From: Nocardiopsis xinjiangensis YIM 90004
Lineage (GTDB): Bacteria > Actinomycetota > Actinomycetes > Streptosporangiales > Streptosporangiaceae
Length of the DNA stretch: 40,671 bases
Assembly (NCBI RefSeq): GCF_000341145.1
Contig: NZ_ANBE01000029.1
Span: 1-40,671, forward strand
Direction of reading: 5' to 3'
This document shows, one piece after another, positions 17,701-27,049 of this stretch (positions are counted from its first letter, which is position 1; each line of letters starts with the position of its first letter). The position numbers and the translations under genes are program-made. A model generated the notes under the pieces. That model made no database searches and was not told the DNA's origin. It was given only the letters and a program-made list of their open reading frames with translations.

Positions 17701-17741
17701 CGGGAGAAGGACGCGGTGTGCGGGCACCGCGCGGGCGGATG

Positions 17742-18080
17742 TCACCAGAAGACGGCGATACCGATGTTGAGGACACCGAGCACACCGGCGGCCGCGGCGA
17801 GCTTCGTGACCGGGTTGCGCTTGTTGAGGAAAGCGACGACCACCACCGCCAGAGCGATGGCGAGCTTGATGCCGATCTTCATGTGGTTGACGTCGGCGAG
17901 GTCGCCCATCTCCTGGACGCCCACGAGCAGGAGGCCGCTGACGAACTGCAGCAGGGAGCTGTGCAGCAGGACCTTGACCGATTTCGCGTTGTCGGTCATC
18001 AGCTGCATGAGGACACCGGCGAGGATGCCCGCCAGTCCGATCATGTGCAGGAAGAGGAGGAAGGATGCGAGGATGCTCAT
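17742..18080 (-). CDS. Small four-helix integral membrane protein, unknown function
   Basis: A 112-aa protein that is nearly all membrane: helices at about 4-26, 40-57, 66-84 and 90-111, with a short cytosolic LNKRNPVTK loop. His12, Met25 and Met28 in the first helices and NHMKIG in the third are the only polar marks in or near the membrane. I do not recognise a characterised family; conserved small membrane proteins of this kind occur in streptomycetes and relatives. It is monocistronic, with its own terminator. A perfect palindrome stands 10 bases ahead of the ATG, so the transcript probably has almost no leader and is tightly repressed. Confidence 0.8.
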   Translation of the reverse strand: MSILASFLLFLHMIGLAGILAGVLMQLMTDNAKSVKVLLHSSLLQFVSGLLLVGVQEMGDLADVNHMKIGIKLAIALAVVVVAFLNKRNPVTKLAAAAGVLGVLNIGIAVFW

Positions 18081-18090
18081 ACGCCCAGAG

Positions 18091-18107
18091 TACTACGACA
18101 CGTAGTA
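18091..18107 (-). promoter_or_regulatory. Perfect palindromic operator TACTACG-ACA-CGTAGTA
   Basis: A 17-bp perfect dyad that ends 10 bases upstream of the ATG at 18080, overlapping where a leaderless promoter -10 (TAGTAC on the minus strand) would lie. TACTAC/GTAGTA half-sites resemble BlaI/MecI-family operators described in mycobacteria. The cognate regulator is not in the window and the assignment is tentative. Confidence 0.5.
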
Positions 18108-18214
18108 GCCGCAGGAACCGCCCGGCAGAGCAGAAACGCATCCGAAGGGGAGCTCACAGCGTGGGCGAGGGGCCTTTCGCACCCCAGGACCGAAGGCCCG
18201 TCAGAGCACAGATC

Positions 18215-18838
18215 CTAACGCTCCAGCAGCATCCCCCGGCGGCGCCAGAACACCCACAGCAGCAGGACGACGAGGACCGCCCCCGCCACGCGCAGCATGT
18301 TCTCGCCATCGGCCACAGCCGCGAGGCCGACGCCCCGGCCCTCCCCCGCCACCGCGAGGTTCTCGGTCGTGCACGCGGCGGGCTCGGCCTCGCGCTCCAA
18401 CAGCAGGCACGCGGTGCTGCCCAGCTGCCTTCCGGGGCGTACCTCCTCGTCCAGGCGTGCCGTCACGGTGTACTCGACGTCCTCGCCCGCTGGTACGTCC
18501 ACCACCCAGTTGGCGATGTTCTGCTCGATCACGCCCTCGCTCCCCGCGGACACGAGCTCCATACCCTCGGGTACGTGCTGAGCCAGGACCGCCCCTTCCA
18601 CCGGCCTGTCCTCGCCGTTGGCCACGGTGATATCGAACGTGACCTCCTCCCCCGGCCCGGTCGCCTCCTCGACCCCGTCGAGCGAGATCCCCACCGAAGG
18701 CGTTTCGTTGCTGCCGGGGCCCTCGCGCTCGTCGGGTGCGGCCACCGCCGGGGCCGAGACCGCCACCAGGAGCCCCGTCGCGCCCGCTCCGACCCAGCCG
18801 GCCACCGGGCTCCAGTTCCTCCGCGCGATCCGAGCCAT
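18215..18838 (-). CDS. Secreted, C-terminally anchored DUF11-type surface protein
   Basis: A 207-aa protein with an N-terminal signal peptide (basic MARIARRNW, hydrophobic core, cleavage near AVAAP). An extracellular beta-rich domain of about 125 residues resembles DUF11/CARDB repeats (VTFDITVANGEDRPVEGAVL, then YTVTARLDEEVRPG). A C-terminal membrane helix (about 180-199) is followed by a basic WRRRGMLLER tail. Two Cys (in STACLLL and PAACTTE) could form a disulfide. ATG 18838 is preceded by AGGAGG. The role is probably structural at the cell surface; no enzymatic motif is seen. Confidence 0.82.
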   Translation of the reverse strand: MARIARRNWSPVAGWVGAGATGLLVAVSAPAVAAPDEREGPGSNETPSVGISLDGVEEATGPGEEVTFDITVANGEDRPVEGAVLAQHVPEGMELVSAGSEGVIEQNIANWVVDVPAGEDVEYTVTARLDEEVRPGRQLGSTACLLLEREAEPAACTTENLAVAGEGRGVGLAAVADGENMLRVAGAVLVVLLLWVFWRRRGMLLER

Positions 18839-19060
18839 CCTGCGCCTCCTGTCTCAGCACTCCGAACAGGACCAGACAACTATGGGTGCGCGAACAAACA
18901 CCTCCGGTGACACGCACCTCCGCCAGAAGTGTTGCTCCCCCGCCACCGCCCTGAAGCTCTTTGTTCGCATTCGGCCGCTTTCGGGCGACCCCGGCCGCCC
19001 CCGTGCGCGGTCCGGACATGGCATGCTGCGACGGTCGACCACCGACCCCCTGGAGGCACA

Positions 19061-19636
19061 GTGCGCACCCTGACCTACTTCGTGGCCCTCACCCTGGACG
19101 GGTTCGTCTGCGCGCCCGACGGCGCGTTCGACTTCTTCCCGGAGAGCCCCGAGACCGGCGACCACCTGATGCGCAGCTGGCCCGAGCTGGTGCCCTCACA
19201 TCTTCGCTCCCGCTTCGGCATCGACGCGCCCAACCGCAACTTCGACACGATGGTCCAGGGCCGGGGCTCCTACCAGGTCGGTCTCGACGCAGGTGTGAGC
19301 AGCCCCTACGGGCACATGCGCGAGTACGTCTTCTCGCGCTCCCTGCGCTACGACGTCGACCCGAACGTGACCGTCGTGGCCTCCGACCCGCTCACCACGG
19401 TGCGCGAACTCAAGCAGGAGGAGGGTGGGATCGGCATCTGCCTGGTGGGCGGACCCACCATCGCCGGCGTGCTGCTGCCCGAGATCGACGAGCTCCTGCT
19501 CAAGCGTTATCCCGTGGTGGCGGGCTCGGGACGGCCGCTCTTCGAGCACGGCTTCGCACCGCAGGCGTTCCGGCGGGTGGAGAGCACCGTGTTCTCCGAC
19601 GGCAGCGACTACACCCTCTTCCGTAGGGCCCGGTAG
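19061..19636 (+). CDS. RibD_C/dihydrofolate reductase-like protein
   Basis: A 191-aa single-domain protein of the RibD C-terminal (DHFR-like) fold: N-terminal TYFVALTLDGFVCAPDG, a central strand pair, and the nucleotide-binding stretch GIGICLVGGPTIAGVLLPEIDELLL (about 124-148). It starts at GTG 19061 with TGGAGG five bases upstream. Proteins of this group are NADPH-dependent reductases of mostly unknown substrate and are not the folate enzyme. It is cytosolic and is followed by a 246-base gap before the second glnA. Confidence 0.87.
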   Translation: MRTLTYFVALTLDGFVCAPDGAFDFFPESPETGDHLMRSWPELVPSHLRSRFGIDAPNRNFDTMVQGRGSYQVGLDAGVSSPYGHMREYVFSRSLRYDVDPNVTVVASDPLTTVRELKQEEGGIGICLVGGPTIAGVLLPEIDELLLKRYPVVAGSGRPLFEHGFAPQAFRRVESTVFSDGSDYTLFRRAR

Positions 19637-19882
19637 GCCGGAAGTGCCCGCGTCGCTTCGATGCCGGCCGTGGCGATTCGCCCCGCGCGGTGCGAGTGAG
19701 GCACCCTTACCGCAGGCCATCCCGTGTGCGAAGAAGCCACGGATCCGGCAGGACGGACTCGCGGGTCCGGAAACCCGGCGGAAATATCCACACGGCAGAC
19801 TGGCGATGGGACACGAGGTCCGGCCGGCCCGCACGCCCGTGGACCAGCCACCCGGACCGACCGGCATCGAGGAAGGTTGAAC

Positions 19883-21244
19883 GTGAATCGACAGCAGGAA
19901 TTCGTGCTCCGCACACTGGAGGAGCGCGACATCCGGTTCGTGCGGCTGTGGTTCACCGACGTGCTCGGGTACCTCAAGTCCGTGGCGATCGCGCCCGCCG
20001 AGCTGGAGGCCGCCTTCTCCGAGGGCATCGGCTTCGACGGTTCGGCCATCGAGGGGTTCGCGCGCGTCTACGAGGCGGACATGCTCGCCCAGCCCGATCC
20101 CTCGACCTTTCAGCCCTTGCCCTGGCGCGACGAGCCGCACGGGACCGCGCGCATGTACTGCGACATCCTGATGCCCGACGGCTCTCCCTCGCCCGCCGAC
20201 CCGCGCCACGTGCTCAAACGCCAGCTCGGTAGGGCCTCCGACCTCGGTTTCACGTTCTACACCCACCCCGAGATCGAGTTCTACCTGCTCAAGAAGATGC
20301 CCGAGCACGGGGAGTTCCCCGAGCCCAACGACCTGGGCGGCTACTTCGACCACACGCCGCACAACAGCGCACACGACTTCCGGCGCAACGCCATCAACAT
20401 GCTCGAGGCGATGGGCATCTCGGTGGAGTTCAGCCACCACGAGGCCGGGCCGGGGCAGCAGGAGATCGACCTGCGTTACGCCGACGCGCTCACCACCGCC
20501 GACAACATCATGACCTTCCGGCTCGTGATGAAGGAGGTGGCGATGGAGCAGGGTGTCTACGCCACCTTCATGCCCAAGCCCTTCACCGAGTTCCCGGGGT
20601 CGGGCATGCATACCCACTTGTCGCTGTTCGAAGGCGACCGCAACGCCTTCTACGAGCCCGGGGCCGAGTACCAGCTGTCCAAGGTCGGCCGGGGATTCAT
20701 CGCGGGCCTGCTGCGGCACGCCGACGAGATCACGGCCGTGACCAACCAGTGGGTGAACTCCTACAAGCGTTTGTGGGACGACCCGGCCGCATCGGCCGGC
20801 GCGGGCGGGGAGGCACCCGCCTACATCTGCTGGGGGCACAACAACCGCTCCGCGCTGGTGCGGGTGCCCATGTACAAGCCGGGCAAGTCCAACTCGAGCC
20901 GGATCGAGATCCGCTCCCTGGACTCCTCCTGCAACCCCTACCTCGCCTATGCGGTGATTCTGGCCGCTGGCCTCAAGGGCATCGAGGAGGGCTACGAGCT
21001 GCCCCCGGGCGCCGAGGACGACGTATGGGCCCTGACCGACGCCGAACGGCGCGCGCTGGGAATCCGCCCGCTGCCGCAGAGCCTGGACGAGGCGCTGCGC
21101 ATCATGGAGAACAGCGAGCTGCTCGCCGAGACCCTGGGCGAGCACGTCTTCGACTTCTTCCTGCGCAACAAGAAGGCGGAGTGGACCTCCTACCGTCGCC
21201 AGGTGACCCCGTACGAACTGCAGCGGTACCTGCCCACGCTCTGA
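19883..21244 (+). CDS. glnA: Second glutamine synthetase, non-adenylylated type (GlnA2-like)
   Basis: A 453-aa type I glutamine synthetase starting at GTG 19883 (GAGGAAGG upstream). Catalytic elements are present: HPEIEFYLLK, PGSGMHTHLSLF, NNRSALVRVP and EIRSLDSSCNPYLAY. It differs from the first glnA in having no adenylylation Tyr: the segment reads GAEDDVWALTDAE where glnA has DLYELPP. It also has an insert WDDPAASAGAGGEAPAY before the ammonium-site region. Position and features match mycobacterial glnA2. No full GlnR box is visible upstream. It is expected to escape GlnE control; whether it makes mainly L-glutamine or acts on another amine cannot be told. Confidence 0.95.
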   Translation: MNRQQEFVLRTLEERDIRFVRLWFTDVLGYLKSVAIAPAELEAAFSEGIGFDGSAIEGFARVYEADMLAQPDPSTFQPLPWRDEPHGTARMYCDILMPDGSPSPADPRHVLKRQLGRASDLGFTFYTHPEIEFYLLKKMPEHGEFPEPNDLGGYFDHTPHNSAHDFRRNAINMLEAMGISVEFSHHEAGPGQQEIDLRYADALTTADNIMTFRLVMKEVAMEQGVYATFMPKPFTEFPGSGMHTHLSLFEGDRNAFYEPGAEYQLSKVGRGFIAGLLRHADEITAVTNQWVNSYKRLWDDPAASAGAGGEAPAYICWGHNNRSALVRVPMYKPGKSNSSRIEIRSLDSSCNPYLAYAVILAAGLKGIEEGYELPPGAEDDVWALTDAERRALGIRPLPQSLDEALRIMENSELLAETLGEHVFDFFLRNKKAEWTSYRRQVTPYELQRYLPTL

Positions 21245-21373
21245 CAGCCCGGTCGGCGGCCCGTGGCAGGCCACCCGGGTGCCCGCTGTCGTCGGCCGGG
21301 AGGTCGGCGTGGCCGGGGCGTCCGTGCTGTCGGCCGCACCCAGGTGGCCGACAGTACACCGGAGCCGGAATAT

Positions 21374-21389
21374 ATACAGGTGGGGGTAT
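21374..21389 (+). promoter_or_regulatory. CsoR/CstR-type operator 1 (repressor gene promoter)
   Basis: ATACAGGTGGGGGTAT, a G/C-rich core flanked by ATAC and GTAT, 25 bases before the repressor ATG. It shares its 16-bp frame with three further sites at 21728, 21757 and 23237, indicating autoregulation. Confidence 0.7.
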
Positions 21390-21411
21390 GCTGAACGAGA
21401 CGAGGTGATGA

Positions 21412-21684
<273 letters not shown>

Positions 21685-21687
21685 CCA

Positions 21688-21716
21688 CCCGGGGCCGACC
21701 GGCCTCGGGCTTTTTT
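21688..21716 (+). terminator. Intrinsic terminator after the CstR-like gene
   Basis: A 9-bp stem with one G-T pair (21688-21696 with 21701-21709), loop GACC, then TTTTTT at 21711-21716. Confidence 0.88.
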
Positions 21717-21727
21717 CTGTTTCCGGG

Positions 21728-21743
21728 ATACCCCCGGGGGCAC
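21728..21743 (+). promoter_or_regulatory. CsoR/CstR-type operator 2
   Basis: ATACCCCCGGGGGCAC, one base from a perfect palindrome in its right half-site core. It is paired with operator 3 at 29-bp centre-to-centre spacing in front of the persulfide dioxygenase gene. Confidence 0.7.
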
Positions 21744-21756
21744 CTGTAGCATCCAG

Positions 21757-21772
21757 ATACCCCTTGGGGTAC
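21757..21772 (+). promoter_or_regulatory. CsoR/CstR-type operator 3
   Basis: ATACCCCTTGGGGTAC, very close to published CstR/CsoR sites of the ATACCCC-N-GGGGTAT type, about 48 bases before the GTG start at 21821. Confidence 0.8.
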
Positions 21773-21820
21773 CTCGGGGCGTCTGCCCCGGGTTTCGAAC
21801 AACGACGAAGGAGCACAAGA

Positions 21821-23194
21821 GTGATCCTCACCCAGTACTACCTCGACTGCCTCTCCCAGGCCTCCTATCTCATCGGCGACGAGACCACCGGGAAGGCGGT
21901 CGTGGTCGACCCGCGCATCGACGTGGACGAGTACCTCGACGATGCCCGTTCCCGAGGCCTCGACGTCGTGGGAGTGGTCAACACCCACCTGCACGCGGAC
22001 TTCATCTCCGGCCACTTCGAGATCGCCGAGCGCACCGGGGCCTGGATCGGGTACGGCGAGACGGCCGAGGCGGAGTTCGGTTTCCGAGGGTTGGCCGAAG
22101 GCGAGCGCATCGGACTGGGCGAGGTCGAGCTGGAGGTCCTGCACACGCCCGGCCACACCCCTGAGTCCATCAGCCTCGTGGTGTACGAACGCGCGGGTGA
22201 CACGGTGCCCTACGGGGTCCTGACCGGAGATGCCCTCTTCATCGGCGACGTGGGACGCCCCGACCTGGCCGCCTCCTTCGGGCACACACCGGACGAACTC
22301 GCACCGAAGCTCTACGACTCGGTACACAACAAGCTCATGACCCTGCCCGACCCCACACGGCTCTTCCCCGGACACGGCGCGGGCTCGGCGTGCGGCAAGA
22401 ACATCTCCACCGAGCGGCAGTCCACGATCGGCGACCAGAGACGCACCAACTACGCGGTCCAGCCGATGAGCGAGGCGGAATTCGTGGAGCTGGTCCGGGA
22501 GGGGCAGGAAGCGATCCCGGCCTATTTCTCCTACGATGCCGCCCGCAACCGGCAGCGGCGCGATCCGGTCGACGTCGAGGGGCTCGCGAAGCCGTTGGCA
22601 CTGGAGGAGTTCCTGCGCCTGCGCTCCGAGGGCGCGGTGGTCGTGGACGCCCGTGACCACCAGTCCTTCTCCGCCGGGCACCTGCGCGGGGCCCTGAACG
22701 TGGGAACCGACGGCCGGTTCGCCGAGACCTCCGGAATGATGGTCGAGCCCGGGAGCACGATCCTGGTCGTGGCCGCCACGGGACAGGAACAGGAGACCGT
22801 GATGCGTCTGGCCCGGGTGGGGCTGGACACGGTCGCAGGGTACCTGGAGCACCCGGAGGCCGCCATGGCCTCTGTCCCCGGCGAGGTCACCCGGGCACCG
22901 CGGGTGGGGGCCGCCGACCTGGCCCGCCTCCTCGAGAGCGAGGAGGCCCCCGTGGTCGTGGACGTCCGCAGCTCGGCCGAGCGCGAGGGCGGTGTGATCG
23001 AGGGCGCGGTGCACATCCCGCTGGCGCACCTGCCCGAACGCGGTGGGGAACTGCCCGCCGACCGCCCGGTGGTGGTGCACTGCGCGGGCGGTTACCGCTC
23101 CAGCGTTGCCGCCAGCCACCTGCGCGCACGGGGCCACGCCCAGGTCTCGGACCTCGTCGGCGGCTACCAGGCCTACCGGATGTCGACCTCCTGA
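21821..23194 (+). CDS. Persulfide dioxygenase-rhodanese fusion (CstB-like)
   Basis: A 457-aa cytosolic sulfur-detoxifying enzyme. Residues 1-240 are an ETHE1-like metallo-beta-lactamase domain with Fe(II) ligands recognisable as His56 (NTHLHADF), His112 (HTPGHTPES) and Asp137 (LTGDALFIGD). The usual HxHxDH ends in Phe61, a variant compatible with mononuclear iron. Cys191 sits in GSACGK. Residues about 260-350 form a rhodanese-like domain without a catalytic Cys (VVAATGQE), and 360-457 an active rhodanese with Cys421 in HCAGGYRSS. This order matches S. aureus CstB, which oxidises persulfides to thiosulfate. The start is GTG 21821 with AAGGAG seven bases upstream. Two CstR-type operators precede it. 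Confidence 0.92.
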   Translation: MILTQYYLDCLSQASYLIGDETTGKAVVVDPRIDVDEYLDDARSRGLDVVGVVNTHLHADFISGHFEIAERTGAWIGYGETAEAEFGFRGLAEGERIGLGEVELEVLHTPGHTPESISLVVYERAGDTVPYGVLTGDALFIGDVGRPDLAASFGHTPDELAPKLYDSVHNKLMTLPDPTRLFPGHGAGSACGKNISTERQSTIGDQRRTNYAVQPMSEAEFVELVREGQEAIPAYFSYDAARNRQRRDPVDVEGLAKPLALEEFLRLRSEGAVVVDARDHQSFSAGHLRGALNVGTDGRFAETSGMMVEPGSTILVVAATGQEQETVMRLARVGLDTVAGYLEHPEAAMASVPGEVTRAPRVGAADLARLLESEEAPVVVDVRSSAEREGGVIEGAVHIPLAHLPERGGELPADRPVVVHCAGGYRSSVAASHLRARGHAQVSDLVGGYQAYRMSTS

Positions 23195-23236
23195 ACCTCG
23201 CACGCACCATGATCCGCGGGGACGTGCGCGCTTTAC

Positions 23237-23252
23237 ATACTCCCGGGAGTAC
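23237..23252 (+). promoter_or_regulatory. CsoR/CstR-type operator 4
   Basis: ATACTCCCGGGAGTAC, a nearly perfect dyad in the 112-base gap before the membrane rhodanese gene. It suggests that gene has its own promoter under the same repressor. Confidence 0.75.
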
Positions 23253-23306
23253 CTTGTTCCCGCGCACGTCCCCATCCGACCGATTCTCTCGAAACCGGAG
23301 TTCCTC

Positions 23307-23897
23307 ATGACCCACAGCAGCACCGATGTCCCCTCCGTGCGCGCCCTCCTCGAGCGCGACCCCGGCACCCTCGTGGTCGACGTGCGCACACCCGCCGAGT
23401 ACGAGAGCTCCCACATCGATGGGTCGGTGAACCTGCCCCTGGGCCGGGCCGAACCGCACCTGGAGCGCCTCGCCGCAGACGCACGCGGGCCCATGGTTCT
23501 GGTCTGCCAGGCCGGCCCGCGCGCCGAGCAGTTCCGCGACCGGCTCGCCGAGGCCGGGTCCACCCATGCCACCGTCATGGCCGGGGGGATGAACGCCTGG
23601 GAGGCAGACGGTGCCCCGGTGGTGCGCGGTAGGGAGCGCTGGGCCCTGGAGCGCCAAGTGCGCCTGGTGGCCGGCAGCATCGTCCTGCTGTCGGTACTGG
23701 CGAGCCTGGTTTGGCAGCCGACGGTGTGGGTTGCGGCCTTCATCGGTGCCGGACTGACCTTCGCCGCGGTGACCAACACGTGCGGTATGGCGATGGCCCT
23801 GTCCAAACTGCCCTACAACCAGCCCCGGAACGCGGTGGACGTGGACGCCTCGGTGAACCGTCTGACCGGATCCGACGGCGGAAACGCACGCCGATGA
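23307..23897 (+). CDS. YgaP-like membrane-anchored rhodanese (rhodanese-DUF2892)
   Basis: A 196-aa protein: an N-terminal cytosolic rhodanese domain (about 8-108) with active-site Cys67 in VCQAGPRA, then a DUF2892 unit of two membrane helices (about 118-136 and 140-160) ending in TNTCGMAMALSKLPYN. The plan is that of E. coli YgaP, a membrane sulfurtransferase. ATG 23307 has GGAG six bases upstream. It completes the persulfide module and may handle sulfane sulfur at the membrane (inference). A second Cys in TNTCGM lies at the end of the last helix and is typical of this domain. Confidence 0.9.
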   Translation: MTHSSTDVPSVRALLERDPGTLVVDVRTPAEYESSHIDGSVNLPLGRAEPHLERLAADARGPMVLVCQAGPRAEQFRDRLAEAGSTHATVMAGGMNAWEADGAPVVRGRERWALERQVRLVAGSIVLLSVLASLVWQPTVWVAAFIGAGLTFAAVTNTCGMAMALSKLPYNQPRNAVDVDASVNRLTGSDGGNARR

Positions 23898-24058
23898 GCG
23901 CCGGCCCGTCCGCCCCCGTCGCCTGCCCCGCCCGGCCGCGGACGGGTGCGGCACACCTGGCTCTACTGCTGGGGTGGCCGACCGCCCAGGACCGGCGCCT
24001 TGCCCCACCACACGGGCACAACGCCCTTCGAGCGGGTCCCGGGTGAATGTGCCGGAAA

Positions 24059-26997
24059 TCAGGCGAGACCGAGGTCACGGGCGCGGGCCGCGGCGGCGTT
24101 GCGGTTGGCGACCCCGAGCTTGCCCATCAGGTTGCTCATGTGCACGCTCACCGTCTTCGGCGAGATGAACAGCGCCTCACCGATCTCACGGTTGGTCGCG
24201 CCCGAGGCCAGGCGCACGAGGACCTCCTGTTCCCGCCGGGTCAGACCGGCCGGAGCAGCACCCTCCGGCTCGCCGAGGGCGGCGCGGAGCGGGGCGAGGT
24301 GGTGCCGGTACAGGGCGGCGCCGTTGTCGCAGGAGCCGACCGCTTCCTCACCCAGCGCCAGAAGGCGCCGTGCGGCACTCTCGTCCCCGGCCTCCAGGGC
24401 AGCAGAGGCGGCACGGCCGAGCACAGCGAGGCGCTGCACGGGAAAGCCGACCTTTCCCAGGGCGTGGGCGTACTCCTCCCAGCGGGAACGGGATTCTTCC
24501 GGATCGGAGGCGAGCCAGGCGCGGCTCTCCTGTTCCCGCAGGTGGCCCCACGGAGTGTGGAACCAGAACCGTCCTCGGCGGAAGAGGTCCAGCTCGGACC
24601 GGATCTCCTCGGCCGCGACCCGGTGCCGGGGTTCCTCGCTGCGCCGCAAACGGTGGATGGTCTCGGACAGGCGGACGAGGCCGTTGAGGCTGCTCTGGGT
24701 GGCGGCCTTGGTGCGTTCGGTATCGATCACGCTGCGCGCCACGGGCACCGTCGCGTCGAGGTCCTCCTCCTCGGCCAACAGGAACAGGCGGGCGTGGTCC
24801 AGCATGCTGCGGTAGTCGGTCGAGGGTTCCGCGGTTCCCTGGAGCTCGACGAGATCCCCGAGCAGGCTGCGGGCCGTGTCGATGTACCCGTGCCACAGAG
24901 CGATCTCTACGGCGATGTGGGTCTTCTGCCTGCGGGCGGGCAGGTCACCGCCGGGGAAACGGTCGAACAGGCGCAGAGCCTCGCCGGTGTGCCCGATGTT
25001 GGCCAGGGAGGCGGCGAGGTTGCCGGCGGCCTCCGGGCCCCGGGTGCGTGCCAGGCCCAGTTCGGTGAGGCGTGCCATGGCCCGGCGGGAGACCTGCACC
25101 GCGCCTTGCAGGTCGAGCCGGAAGTGCAGGCACACCTGGAGGTTGTTCCAGCCACGCAATTCGGTCTGCACGTGTGCGATGCGGGCCGCCAGTGCGATAC
25201 CACTGCGCAGCAGCCCCTCGCGCTCGTCCATGTCCTCCCCGCTCCAGAAACTTCCGAGGGTGACCAGCGCGTCGGCCTCGCTGTGGAGGTCACCGGCGCG
25301 TCGGGAGCGCTCCAGGACGGCACGGGCGATGGGTTCGGCCTCCTCCTCGCGTCCCCGGACGTTGAGAGCGGCGGCGTGGGCGGCATCGACTGCGATCCGG
25401 CCGGTGTGTTCCTCCCCGAACAGGGCCGCGGCCACGGCGAGATCCTCCAGGTCACCGCCCTGACCGAGGTTGCGCAGGGCACGGCCCCGCACCAGCCTCA
25501 GGAAGGCCGCGGTGAGGCTGTCCTCGGGCTCGGGCGCGGTGTCCCCGTCGGCGCCGATCTCTGCCAGGCCCGCCGTGGCATGGTCGCGGGCGCGGCGGGC
25601 GCGACCGGCCATGTGGGCGGCGCTGCCGGCGCGGTGGAGCAGGCAAGCACGGGTCACACCGAGCTCCTCGGCGGTGCCGGGGACCAGTTCGTACAGTTCC
25701 AGGAGGCGTTCGAGCAGGCCGAGCTGTTCGTGGTGGCCCGAACTGTGGGCGGTGTGTTCGGCGGCGGCCCAGGTGGCCCGGAACGCGCGGGAATGGTCGT
25801 GGATGCGGGTGGCGTGCCTGGCCAGGCGCAGGTCGCGTTCGTGGTCGGTGAGCTCCGGGACCCCGGCCTCCAGGGCATCGACGAGTCGGCGGTGGGCCCG
25901 GACGCGTTCGCCGGGGAGCAGGTCCTCCCGTACGGCCTCGGCCAGGAGGGCGTGCCCGAAGGCGTACCCGTCACCGTCCACTTGCAGGACCCGGGCGTCG
26001 ACGGCCTCGCGCAGGGCGGCGTCCAGGTCCTGCTCCCCCACACCGGCACGTCCGGCGGCCGCGGCCAGGAGCGGGTGGGGCACGCGTGCGCCGATGAGCG
26101 CAGCCGTGCCCAGGATCCCCGGGTGGTGTCGGAGAGGGACTCGACACGGCGCAGCATGAGCTCGCGCGGCCCTTCGGGCAGGCCGGCACCGTCGCCTCCG
26201 CCCCCGGCCAGCAGCGCTTCGACGAAGAGCGGGTTTCCGCCGCTGCGTTCGTGCAGGAGCTCCGCCTCGGCGTCGGCGGGTGCCCGTCCGCGCAGGGACG
26301 CGACCTGCGCGAACACCCCGGACACGTCGAGGGGACCGAGGTCCGCGGTGCCCACTCGGGGCAGGCGGACCATGTCGGGGACGAGCCGGCGCAGGGGATG
26401 GGTACGGTGCACGTCGTCGGTGCGCACGGTCATCACGAGCTGGATCGGGGCCCGGCCCAGGTTCCGTAGCAGGAACAGCAGCAGGTCGCGGGTGGAGGCG
26501 TCGGCCCAGTGCAGGTCCTCCAGGACCACGGCCAGGCCGGGGCGGGTGCCGTCGCCGGTCTCGGCGCAGCGTTCCAGGAAGGTCAACACCGACTCGAACA
26601 GGCGGGTGCGCCCGTCGTCGGGCACGGTGGAGACCTCACCGAGCTCGGGCAGGATCCGGGCGAGCTCGCGGGCCTCCACGGGTGTGGGTGCGTGGTCGCG
26701 GGTCAGGGGCCGCAGCACCGAGGTGACGGGGGCGAAGGCGACCGTGTCGGTTCCGGACTCCACGCAGCCGCCGACCGCGTGGGCGCCGAGGGGTGAGCGC
26801 CGCAGGTACTCGGTGGCCAGGCGGGTCTTGCCGACCCCGGCCTCGCCCCGCACGAACACCGCGCGGGCTCCGTCGGACAGCACCTCCCGGGCGTCGTCGA
26901 GCAGGGCGGCGACGTGGCGCTCGCGTCCGACGAAGACGGCACGGCCGTCGGTGCGGGGCGGGACCGGTCGGAGGGAGGGTTCTTCGTCGGGGGGCAT
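24059..26997 (-). pseudogene. LuxR-family AAA ATPase (LAL) regulator broken by a one-base frameshift
   Basis: A large ATP-binding regulator of the LAL type. The N-terminal frame (26997 to 25654) carries Walker A GEAGVGKTRL (residues 51-60) and Walker B VVLEDLHWAD. The C-terminal frame (24059 to about 26120, first ATG 26083) carries a TPR-like helical region and a LuxR helix-turn-helix (LTRREQEVLVRL, then TNREIGEALFISPKTVSVHM). Homology leaves the first frame at RRVESLSDTTR and resumes in another as ILGTAALIGARVPHPLL. The switch is at a C run at 26117-26120, where one base appears to be missing. A restored protein would be about 980 aa. It is either a true frameshift, giving two non-functional halves, or a sequencing error. 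It lies 52 bases downstream of hmp on the same strand. Confidence 0.85.
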
Positions 26998-27049
26998 GGC
27001 CTCAGTATGTCGGCCGGAACCGGTTCCGGACACCGGTTGTTCGGGTTCC

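Noticed and set aside
19770-19785. GAAAC-N6-GAAAT upstream of the second glnA as a GlnR box
   Set aside because: Only half of the pattern is present; the gTnAC elements at the required spacing are missing.
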